Positions 26,522 through 34,800 of a stretch of 34,800 bases of DNA are shown piece by piece. This DNA is from Sedimentisphaerales bacterium (lineage in GTDB: Bacteria > Planctomycetota > Phycisphaerae > Sedimentisphaerales > Anaerohalosphaeraceae). The notes beneath the pieces are model-generated. The model had not been told where the DNA came from and made no database searches. It saw nothing but the letters and a program-made list of their open reading frames with translations. Made by a program: the position numbers and the translations under genes. The stretch spans positions 1-34,800 of the forward strand of contig JAFGQP010000288.1 in NCBI GenBank assembly GCA_016935635.1, in the 5' to 3' direction. The number at the start of each line of letters is the position of its first letter. Positions within the stretch are counted from its first letter, which is position 1.

Positions 26522-29500
26522 ATGCCAAAACGTACAGATATCAAGAAAGTCTTGATTATCGGCTCCGGCCCGATAGTCATCGGTCAGGCCTGCGAGTTCG
26601 ATTACTCCGGCACACAGGCCTGTAAAGCACTGCGCAAACTCGGTTACAAAATTGTTCTGGTCAATTCCAATCCAGCAACAATTATGACCGACCCCGGCAT
26701 GGCCGATGTCACGTATATTGAGCCATTAAATGTCAAATCGCTTGAAATGATTATTGCCAAGGAACGCCCCGATGCTCTGCTGCCTAATCTGGGCGGCCAG
26801 ACCGGTCTGAACCTGTCTTCCGACCTGGCCCAAAAAGGCATTCTTGAAAAATACGGCGTCCAGATTATCGGCGTCAAAGAAGACGCAATCCAGCGGGGAG
26901 AAGACCGTCAGATATTCAAAGACACCATGGCTTCTCTGGGGATTGAGACGCCGCGCAGTGAAATCGCTTACAATCTTGAAGATGCCGAACGCATTGTTCA
27001 GCAGATCGGCCTGCCCTGTGTGATTCGTCCGGCCTATACCATGGGCGGCACCGGCGGGGGGCTGGTTTATAATATTGAAGAATTCCGTACTATTGTCAGC
27101 CGCGGTCTCTCGGCCAGCCTGGTCGGCCAGGTTCTGATTGAAGAATCGGTCGAAGGCTGGGAGGAACTCGAGCTGGAAGTCGTTCGGGATTCCAAAGGCC
27201 AGAAAATCACCGTCTGCTTTATCGAAAATATCGATGCCATGGGGGTTCATACGGGTGATTCATTCTGCGCCGCTCCCATGCTGACGATTGAAAAATCGCT
27301 CCAGGACAAACTTCAGCAGTATTCCTATGCCATCGTGGATGCCATCGGCGTCATCGGCGGCACCAATGTCCAGTTTGCCCACAATCCTCAAAATGGACGC
27401 GTGGTAGTCATTGAAATCAACCCCCGCACATCCCGCTCTTCGGCTCTGGCGTCCAAGGCAACGGGCTTTCCAATCGCGTTTGTCTCTTCGCTGCTGGCCG
27501 GCGGCCTGACGCTTGACGAAATTCCCTATTGGCGGGATGGGACGCTCGAAAAATACACGCCCTCCGGCGAGTATGTTGTCATCAAGTTTGCCCGATGGGC
27601 TTTTGAGAAGTTCCGCGGCATCAAAGATCAGCTGGGTACCCAGATGCGCGCCGTTGGTGAAGTCATGAGCATCGGCAAAAATTATAAGGAAGCCCTGCAA
27701 AAAGCTATCCGTTCACTTGAAAGCGGTCGGTACGGACTGGGCTTTGCCAAAGATTTCAACAGGAAATCGCTCGATGAGCTGATGAATATGCTGGCGTTTC
27801 CGACCAGTGAACGGCAGTTTATTATGTACGAAGCGCTTCGCAAGGGAGCGTCAGTGGAAGCCCTTCACGCCAAAACCTATATCAAAGCCTGGTTCATCCA
27901 GCAAATGAAGGAGCTGGTCGAGCTCGAAGAACAGATTCTGCAGTACAAGGGAAAAACGCTTCCCGATGCACTTCTGCAGCAGGCCAAAAAGGATGGATTT
28001 GCCGATAAATATCTCGCCAAGCTGCTGGGGATTTCGGAAAAGGATATATTCCAGAAACGCATGGCGGTTGGCGTCACGGAAGCCTGGGAACCGGTTCCGG
28101 TCAGCGGCGTCGAAAACGCAGCCTATTATTATTCGACCTACAATGCCCCCGACCAAGTCGCTGTCAGCAATCGCAAAAAAATCATGGTTCTCGGCGGCGG
28201 CCCCAACCGTATCGGACAGGGTATCGAATTCGATTACTGCTGTGTCCATGCGGCTTTCGCACTCCGTGATATGGGGTATGAAACCATCATGGTCAACTGC
28301 AACCCGGAAACGGTCTCGACCGACTATGACACCTCGGATAAGCTCTACTTTGAACCACTGACAGTCGAAGATGTGCTGCAGATTTATAACAAGGAAAAGC
28401 CTGAAGGGATCATCGTGCAGTTTGGCGGCCAGACCCCCCTGAATATCTGTAAGGAACTGGAACAGGCCGGGGTGCGTATTCTGGGTACCTCGACCGATTC
28501 CATCGATTTGGCCGAAGACCGCGACCGCTTCAGTAAGGTTATCAAAAAACTGGGCATTCCCCAGCCTGCATCAGGCATGGCGTCAAATCTTGAACAGGCC
28601 CTTAAGATCGCAAAGACAATTGGCTACCCCCTGATGGTCCGTCCCTCCTATGTGCTGGGCGGACGAGGCATGGAAGTTGTCTATGATGAGCAGATGCTGA
28701 CTCATTATGTCAATGCCGCTGTGGATATTTCCCCGGACCGTCCGATTCTGATTGATAAATTTCTCGAACATGCCCTTGAAGTGGAAGCGGACGCCATCTC
28801 CGACGGCAAAGACGCCTTCATTCCCGCCGTCATGGAACATATCGAACTGGCCGGCATTCACTCCGGCGATTCGGCCTGCGTCCTGCCGCCGGTATCGATT
28901 CCGCCCCAGCACCTGCAGACAATTGAAGACTATACACGAAAAATCGCCGGAGAATTGAAAGTCTGCGGCCTGATTAATATTCAATATGCCATTGCGGGCG
29001 ACAAAGTTTATATTTTAGAAGCAAATCCCCGCGCTTCGCGGACGGTCCCCCTGGTATCCAAGGTGTGCAATATCCAGATGATCCAGATTGCAACCCAGTT
29101 GATGATGGGCAAAAAACTTTCCGAAATATCGCCTTCACGGAAAAAAATATCGCACTATGGCGTTAAAGAAGCCGTCTTCCCGTTCAATATGTTCCCTGAA
29201 GTGGATCCGATTCTGGGGCCGGAGATGCGATCCACCGGTGAAGTCCTTGGCATGGCCGATTCGTCAGGCCTGGCTTTTTATAAGTCCCAGGAGGCCGCTC
29301 AGCAGTTCCTGCCTCTGACGGGCAAGGTTTTAATTTCGGTCGCCCAGAAAGACCGCAATGAGATTCTTGAGCCGGCCAGGGTACTCAGAAAAGCCGGCCT
29401 GGATATTATGGCCACGGAGGGTACATATCATTTCCTGACTGAGCAGGGAATCGAAGCCGAGAAGATACTGAAACTCCATGAAGGCCGCCCCAATATCCTC

Positions 29501-29722
29501 GACAGCATTATGAACAGTGAAATTAAAATGGTGATTAATACACCGGCCGGCAAACAAAGCAGCCATGATGATTCATACATATGCAAAGCGTCAATTAAAT
29601 ACAAGGTTCCGTATGTCACAACGACTGCGGCAGCGCTGGCGGCGGCAAAAGGCATATTGGCATGCAAAGAAAAACAACGCGACGTCAAATCGCTGCAGCA
29701 ATATCATAAGGAAATTGGATAA
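26522..29722 (+). CDS. carB: Carbamoyl-phosphate synthase large subunit, paralogue 1
   Basis: [29 protein letters not shown]; two ATP-grasp halves ([32 protein letters not shown]); C-terminal MGS-like domain. Confidence 0.95.
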   Translation: MPKRTDIKKVLIIGSGPIVIGQACEFDYSGTQACKALRKLGYKIVLVNSNPATIMTDPGMADVTYIEPLNVKSLEMIIAKERPDALLPNLGGQTGLNLSSDLAQKGILEKYGVQIIGVKEDAIQRGEDRQIFKDTMASLGIETPRSEIAYNLEDAERIVQQIGLPCVIRPAYTMGGTGGGLVYNIEEFRTIVSRGLSASLVGQVLIEESVEGWEELELEVVRDSKGQKITVCFIENIDAMGVHTGDSFCAAPMLTIEKSLQDKLQQYSYAIVDAIGVIGGTNVQFAHNPQNGRVVVIEINPRTSRSSALASKATGFPIAFVSSLLAGGLTLDEIPYWRDGTLEKYTPSGEYVVIKFARWAFEKFRGIKDQLGTQMRAVGEVMSIGKNYKEALQKAIRSLESGRYGLGFAKDFNRKSLDELMNMLAFPTSERQFIMYEALRKGASVEALHAKTYIKAWFIQQMKELVELEEQILQYKGKTLPDALLQQAKKDGFADKYLAKLLGISEKDIFQKRMAVGVTEAWEPVPVSGVENAAYYYSTYNAPDQVAVSNRKKIMVLGGGPNRIGQGIEFDYCCVHAAFALRDMGYETIMVNCNPETVSTDYDTSDKLYFEPLTVEDVLQIYNKEKPEGIIVQFGGQTPLNICKELEQAGVRILGTSTDSIDLAEDRDRFSKVIKKLGIPQPASGMASNLEQALKIAKTIGYPLMVRPSYVLGGRGMEVVYDEQMLTHYVNAAVDISPDRPILIDKFLEHALEVEADAISDGKDAFIPAVMEHIELAGIHSGDSACVLPPVSIPPQHLQTIEDYTRKIAGELKVCGLINIQYAIAGDKVYILEANPRASRTVPLVSKVCNIQMIQIATQLMMGKKLSEISPSRKKISHYGVKEAVFPFNMFPEVDPILGPEMRSTGEVLGMADSSGLAFYKSQEAAQQFLPLTGKVLISVAQKDRNEILEPARVLRKAGLDIMATEGTYHFLTEQGIEAEKILKLHEGRPNILDSIMNSEIKMVINTPAGKQSSHDDSYICKASIKYKVPYVTTTAAALAAAKGILACKEKQRDVKSLQQYHKEIG

Positions 29723-29733
29723 GGACTAAACGA

Positions 29734-32700
29734 GTGCCGAAAGATAAATCCATAAAAAAAATTCTGATCATCGGTTCAGGACCCATTGTAATCGGTCAGG
29801 GCTGTGAATTTGATTATTCCGGTGCACAGGCCTGCAAAGTGCTTCGCAAGGAAGGGTATCAGGTTGTCCTGGTCAACAGTAACCCTGCGACCATTATGAC
29901 AGACCCGGAAATGGCGAACAAGACGTACATTGAGCCCATTACGCCGGCAATGGTGGCCAAAATTATAGAAAAGGAACGCCCGGACAGCCTGCTGCCGACA
30001 CTCGGCGGGCAGACCGGCCTGAATACTGCTGTGGCACTGGCGGAAATGGGAGTTTTGAAAAAGTACAAGGTCAGACTCCTCGGTGCCGACCTGCAGGCCA
30101 TCAAAAAGGCGGAAGAGCGCGACCGCTTCAAAAAGATTGTACAGGATATCGGTCTGGAAGTCCCCAAAAGCGGCTTTGCCCACTCGATTGAGGAAGCCAT
30201 GAAAGTCATGGAGCAAATCGGCTTTCCGCTGATTATCCGTCCTTCTTATACACTGGGCGGCATGGGCGGCAACGTAGCCTATAATCTCGATGAATACAAA
30301 CGCATGGTGCAGTGGGGCCTGGACCTCAGCCCCAAACGGCAGATTCTGGTCGAAGAATCCGTTGTCGGCTGGAAAGAGTATGAACTGGAAGTGATGCGGG
30401 ACCGCAAGGATAATGTGGTGATCGTCTGCTCAATTGAAAACCTTGACCCGATGGGCATCCATACCGGCGACAGCATCACCGTCGCACCGGCCCAGACCCT
30501 GTCGGACAAAGAATACCAGGCGATGCGTGACGCGGCACTGAAAATCATCCGCGCCATCGGAGTTGAAACCGGCGGCTCGAATATCCAGTTTGCAGTCAAT
30601 CCCAAAAACGGCAAACTGTATGTCATTGAGATGAATCCGCGTGTGTCCCGCAGCTCAGCCCTGGCCTCCAAGGCCACTGGTTTCCCGATTGCCAAGATTG
30701 CATCGCTCCTGGCGGTTGGTTATACTCTCGATGAAATTCCTAACGATATTACCAAGAAAACACCCGCCTGTTTTGAGCCGACCATTGACTATGTCGTCGT
30801 CAAATGGCCGCGATTTACGTTTGAAAAATTCCCGCAGACCAGTCCTGAACTAACGGTTCAGATGAAATCGGTCGGTGAGGCAATGGCCATTGGCCGCACC
30901 TTCAAGGAAGCATTCCAGAAAGCCATCCGGTCCCTGGAAATTGAACGCTATTCTCTGGATGCACGCCATATCAAACCCGGACTGAATGACGACCAGTTGC
31001 AGGAACGGCTGCGGAAAAATTACTGGGATAAATTATGGTATGTTGCGGAAGCCTATCGCCGGAAATATACCACCGAAGATCTCTTTGAGCTGACCCATAT
31101 AGATCCCTGGTTTTTGAATCATATCAGGGATCTGGTCGAAATGGAGAAAAAACTGTTTTCTGCCGGGCTGGACAAGGTATCCAATGAAATGCTTCGTCAG
31201 GCCAAAGAAGCCGGATTCAGCGATAAATATCTGGGGATCAAATTGGGTGTCGAAGAAACTGTCATTCGCCGAAAACGCCTGCAGGCAGGCATTCAAGCCG
31301 TGTACAAGAGGGTTGATACCTGCGGCGCAGAGTTTGAAGCCTCGACGCCTTATCTCTATTCAACCTTTGAAGCGGAATGCGAAGCCAATCCAACCACCCG
31401 TCGCAAGATTATAATTCTCGGCGGGGGACCCAACCGCATTGGTCAGGGCATCGAGTTTGATTATTGCTGCGTTCATGCGGCCTTTGCGCTGGATGAAATC
31501 GGCATCGAATCGATTATGGTCAACTGCAACCCGGAAACGGTATCGACCGATTACGACACATCGGATCGGCTCTATTTTGAACCGCTGACGTACGAAGACG
31601 TGATGTCAATCATCGATACGGAAAAACCGGATGGCGTCATTGTGCAGTTTGGCGGACAAACACCCCTGAAATTGTCCAAAGCCCTTCACAAGGCGGGTGT
31701 TCCGATTATCGGCACCTCGCCCGGCAGCATCGAAATCGCTGAAGACCGCAAATTATTCAATAAGCTGGTGGAAAAACTCAATCTGCTCCAGCCGTTCAGC
31801 GGTACGGCCACCAGCTACGAAGAAACACTGAAGGTGGCCAGAAAGCTGGGGTATCCGCTGCTGGTTCGCCCCTCTTTTGTGCTGGGCGGGCGGGCCATGG
31901 ACATCGTTTACGATGAGTCCTCCCTGAAAGCGTGTGTCGATGAGGCTCTCGAAGTATCCGGCGAACACCCCATCCTGATCGACAAGTTCCTGGATGATGC
32001 AACAGAGCTTGATGTCGATGCCATCAGCGATGGCCAGACCGTCGTGATCGGCGGTGTCATGGAGCATATCGAAGAAGCCGGGATTCATTCCGGCGACAGC
32101 GCCTGCTTCCTGCCTCCGGTAACACTCAAGCCGGAGACCATCGCCGAAGTCAAACGCCAAACCCGACTCCTGGCTCTGGAACTGCAGGTCAAAGGCCTGA
32201 TCAATATTCAGTTTGCCATTAAGGATGATAAGGTTTATATTCTCGAAGTCAATCCGCGTGCTTCACGGACGATTCCGTTCGTTAGCAAGGCCATTGGTGT
32301 TCCGCTGGCCAAGCTGGCCGCTAAAATTCAGGCCGGAATGACCCTTCAGCAGCTTGGCTTTACCAAAGAAGTCTCGCGGAATCATTACGCTGTCAAGGAA
32401 GCGGTTTTCCCGTTCCTCAAGTTCCAGGGCGCCGATGTCATTCTTGGCCCCGAAATGCTGTCCACAGGTGAAGTCATGGGTATTTCCGATGACTACGGCG
32501 TTGCCTATGCCAAATCCCAGATTGCCGCCGGCTGCAATTTGCCCACGAAGGGAACCGTCTTTATCAGCGTACGCGATGCGGATAAGCCTCGCGCTGTGCA
32601 AATGGCCCGAAAGCTCCACGAGCTGGGCTTTAAAATTCTGGCCACCAAAGGCACCTGTATCGAATTGATTAAAAATAACATTCCTTCGGAATTTGTACGC

Positions 32701-32946
32701 AAGATGATTGAAGGTCGCCCCAACGTGGTTGACCTGATGATTAATAACCAGATCGACTTGATTGTCAATACCACCGTCGGGGAGCAGACCATCCGGGATT
32801 CCTTCCCGATTCGCCGTACAGCTCTGGATCGGCAGATTCCGTATATTACGACCATTCGCGGCGGTCTTGCAGCAGCACGTGCCATTGAAGCCCTGCAAAA
32901 TGAAAAACTGACGGTTAAATCGATTCAAGCCTATTACAGGAAGTAA
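29734..32946 (+). CDS. carB: Carbamoyl-phosphate synthase large subunit, paralogue 2
   Basis: GTG start; [64 protein letters not shown]-like C-terminus. Confidence 0.95.
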   Translation: MPKDKSIKKILIIGSGPIVIGQGCEFDYSGAQACKVLRKEGYQVVLVNSNPATIMTDPEMANKTYIEPITPAMVAKIIEKERPDSLLPTLGGQTGLNTAVALAEMGVLKKYKVRLLGADLQAIKKAEERDRFKKIVQDIGLEVPKSGFAHSIEEAMKVMEQIGFPLIIRPSYTLGGMGGNVAYNLDEYKRMVQWGLDLSPKRQILVEESVVGWKEYELEVMRDRKDNVVIVCSIENLDPMGIHTGDSITVAPAQTLSDKEYQAMRDAALKIIRAIGVETGGSNIQFAVNPKNGKLYVIEMNPRVSRSSALASKATGFPIAKIASLLAVGYTLDEIPNDITKKTPACFEPTIDYVVVKWPRFTFEKFPQTSPELTVQMKSVGEAMAIGRTFKEAFQKAIRSLEIERYSLDARHIKPGLNDDQLQERLRKNYWDKLWYVAEAYRRKYTTEDLFELTHIDPWFLNHIRDLVEMEKKLFSAGLDKVSNEMLRQAKEAGFSDKYLGIKLGVEETVIRRKRLQAGIQAVYKRVDTCGAEFEASTPYLYSTFEAECEANPTTRRKIIILGGGPNRIGQGIEFDYCCVHAAFALDEIGIESIMVNCNPETVSTDYDTSDRLYFEPLTYEDVMSIIDTEKPDGVIVQFGGQTPLKLSKALHKAGVPIIGTSPGSIEIAEDRKLFNKLVEKLNLLQPFSGTATSYEETLKVARKLGYPLLVRPSFVLGGRAMDIVYDESSLKACVDEALEVSGEHPILIDKFLDDATELDVDAISDGQTVVIGGVMEHIEEAGIHSGDSACFLPPVTLKPETIAEVKRQTRLLALELQVKGLINIQFAIKDDKVYILEVNPRASRTIPFVSKAIGVPLAKLAAKIQAGMTLQQLGFTKEVSRNHYAVKEAVFPFLKFQGADVILGPEMLSTGEVMGISDDYGVAYAKSQIAAGCNLPTKGTVFISVRDADKPRAVQMARKLHELGFKILATKGTCIELIKNNIPSEFVRKMIEGRPNVVDLMINNQIDLIVNTTVGEQTIRDSFPIRRTALDRQIPYITTIRGGLAAARAIEALQNEKLTVKSIQAYYRK

Positions 32947-32949
32947 TTT

Positions 32950-34089
32950 ATGTCGAATAACAAAGCGATTTTATTGCTGGAAGACGGTACATTATTTACC
33001 GGCCGGTCTTTCGGCGCCAAAGGGACCGCCGTTGGCGAGGTCGTGTTCAATACCTCGATGACCGGCTATCAGGAAATCACGACGGACCCGTCTTACTTTG
33101 AACAGATATTAACGATGACCTATCCAATGATAGGCAATTACGGCACCAGCAGCGATGACTGGGAGTCTCGCAAACTGTTTTGCTCGGGCTTTATCGTCAA
33201 GGAAAATTGCCCCTTCCCGAGCAACTGGCGGAATGAAAAAACATTCAGTGATTACCTGAAGGAAAATAATGTCGTCGGCCTGGAAGGCATCGATACCCGC
33301 AGGCTGGTCCGCCACATCCGGACACAGGGGGCCATGCGGGGTATTATCTCCTCTTCGGAACTCGACATCAATAAGCTCAGGAAAAAACTGGATGCCTACC
33401 CCGGCCTGGTCGGACGTGATATTGTCCAGCACGTCACCCTCGGCAAGTCGTATACATGGACCAAAGGCGTAGTGGATGTTCTTACCGGCCAAGAATGCAA
33501 GCCAAAACCTGTATACAGGGTTATTGCCTATGATTTCGGCATTAAACAAAACATCCTGCGTCTGCTGATTTCGCATGGGTGCAAAGTGGAAGTGGTCCCG
33601 GCCGATACCACCGCCGCTCAGATACTCAAAAAGAAACCCGACGGCGTCTTTCTCAGCAACGGCCCCGGCGACCCTGCCGCAGTAACCTATGCAATCGATG
33701 CCATCCGCGGCCTGCTGGGCAAAATGCCCATTTTCGGCATCTGTCTGGGCCATCAGCTTCTGGGACTGGCTCTCGGCGGCACAACCTATAAACTCAAATT
33801 TGGTCATCGCGGGGCCAACCACCCGGTCAAAAACCTCGAGACCGGCAAGATCGAAATCACCAGCCAGAATCATGGCTTCTGTGTCGATATCAATTCGCTC
33901 AAAGACAAAAATGTCGAATTGACACACATGAATCTCAATGATAACACGCTGGAAGGGTTACGATGCAAAAAGCTCAAGGCATTTTCAGTCCAGTACCACC
34001 CGGAAGCCTCTCCCGGCCCGCATGATTCACAATACCTGTTTAAACAGTTTACCGACTGGATGGGCAAAGCCAGAAAGGCTAAAAAATAA
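32950..34089 (+). CDS. carA: Carbamoyl-phosphate synthase small subunit
   Basis: AILLLEDGTLFTGRSFGAKGTAVGEVVFNTSMTGYQEI; GPGDPAAV; catalytic FGICLGHQLLGLALG; YHPEASPGPHD. Confidence 0.97.
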   Translation: MSNNKAILLLEDGTLFTGRSFGAKGTAVGEVVFNTSMTGYQEITTDPSYFEQILTMTYPMIGNYGTSSDDWESRKLFCSGFIVKENCPFPSNWRNEKTFSDYLKENNVVGLEGIDTRRLVRHIRTQGAMRGIISSSELDINKLRKKLDAYPGLVGRDIVQHVTLGKSYTWTKGVVDVLTGQECKPKPVYRVIAYDFGIKQNILRLLISHGCKVEVVPADTTAAQILKKKPDGVFLSNGPGDPAAVTYAIDAIRGLLGKMPIFGICLGHQLLGLALGGTTYKLKFGHRGANHPVKNLETGKIEITSQNHGFCVDINSLKDKNVELTHMNLNDNTLEGLRCKKLKAFSVQYHPEASPGPHDSQYLFKQFTDWMGKARKAKK

Positions 34090-34102
34090 CTTATCACAAT
34101 GG

Positions 34103-34137
34103 AAAAGGCCTGCGATTTCACACCGCAGGCCTTTTTT
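34103..34137 (+). terminator. Rho-independent terminator after carA
   Basis: AAAAGGCCTGCG-ATTTCACAC-CGCAGGCCTTTTTT. Confidence 0.88.
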
Positions 34138-34184
34138 ATGTCTCAATGAAGCATCCCTTCCTTCGTATTTCTGCAGAGGCACTA

Positions 34185-34766
34185 TTAGTTCAGCATCCCC
34201 ATCAGAACCAGTCTGGCTTCCTGACGCACATTGACTGACTTCTTCAATTCGGCCTGAGCTGCGGCCAGTTCTTTCTGGGCAGCTTCTTTGGCGGTTCTCA
34301 GGGCCTTCAATTTGGCTGTTACTTCGTCGGCAGTCGCGGATTCGTTCTGCAATACTTCGGTTAATGCGGCCGAAGCCTTCTGAACTTCACTCTGCTCTCT
34401 GGCAGGCTGCTGTGCCGCTTGTCCACCCTGGCCTTGACCACCTGGGCGGGTACCGCGTCCGGCCATGCCCATGCCGAGTCCTCGTGCATTAGCCTGCGTG
34501 GACAACGTCATTACTTTCTTGAGAGGTGTTTCAATTTTTGCCCATTCTGCATCGGTGGCATTCAACTGGGTCTTGGCCATTTCAAGCATACGGGCCTGAA
34601 AGTCAAACTGGCCTCCCTGAGGTCGCTGCCCGCCCTGCGCACCGCCAAAACCACCCTGTGGTCTTTGGGCCGGCGGCTGGGCCTGATTACCAGCTGCCCA
34701 GATAAATGGTATCGAAACAGTTGCCAGTAAAAGAGTCGCAATCACCACCATCATTTTACGATTCAT
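34185..34766 (-). CDS. Secreted Gly/Gln-rich protein, possibly Spy/CpxP-like
   Basis: Signal peptide MNRKMMVVIATLLLATVSIPFIWA; QGGFGGAQGGQRPQGG low-complexity region; C-terminal helical tail with VRQEARLVLMGML. Confidence 0.55.
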   Translation of the reverse strand: MNRKMMVVIATLLLATVSIPFIWAAGNQAQPPAQRPQGGFGGAQGGQRPQGGQFDFQARMLEMAKTQLNATDAEWAKIETPLKKVMTLSTQANARGLGMGMAGRGTRPGGQGQGGQAAQQPAREQSEVQKASAALTEVLQNESATADEVTAKLKALRTAKEAAQKELAAAQAELKKSVNVRQEARLVLMGMLN

Positions 34767-34800
34767 AAACATAGTTCCAATCCTTTCTGTGTGAAAATAA

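Noticed and set aside
26643-26656. TACAAAATTGTT inside carB1 as another operator
   Set aside because: Single site, within coding sequence (YKIV), no partner 30 bp away and no nearby promoter; likely chance.
32263-32928. Antisense ORF (221 aa) opposite carB2
   Set aside because: Shadow ORF over a well-supported carB; no family features.
1-34800. CRISPR arrays, tRNA/rRNA genes, IS elements or prophage
   Set aside because: No repeat-spacer array, cloverleaf, rRNA-like sequence, transposase or phage gene was recognised by reading; no computational scan was possible.

Overview
The window is a bacterial chromosomal segment. A PEP-CTERM protein, type III glutamine synthetase, a C_GCAxxG_C_C protein and a GH50-like enzyme suggest a Planctomycetes/Phycisphaerae-like host, but that assignment is an inference. 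The left part (1-9 kb) holds a parvulin-type PPIase, a YfiR-like protein with a CHASE8-like hybrid histidine kinase, a TM1266-like ACT protein, a DUF2007 protein, an M42-like peptidase, a GH50-like glycosidase, a C_GCAxxG_C_C protein, a tiny PEP-CTERM protein and a coiled-coil protein. The right part (9.3-34.1 kb) is a large nitrogen-assimilation island: GAF-type sigma54 activator, outer-membrane beta-barrel/putative porin, amt1-glnK1, amt2-glnK2, glutamine synthetase III, and an apparent ~15-kb operon gltB-gltD-nadE-carB-carB-carA. The main discovery candidate is a repeated palindromic operator, TACA-N4-TGTA (often extended to TTACA-N4-TGTAA). It occurs as pairs whose centres are 29-30 bp apart upstream of four units: the activator gene, porin-amt1-glnK1, amt2-glnK2 and GS III. 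Three of these pairs lie ~85-130 bp upstream of -24/-12 (sigma54) promoter-like sequences. The fourth overlaps a plausible sigma70 promoter of the activator itself. The operator differs from the NtrC and NifA consensus sites. Other notable points: operator palindromes that coincide with terminator stems, an amt gene fossil inside the long GS leader, two complete tandem carB paralogues beside one carA, and local near-identity between the two glnK copies.
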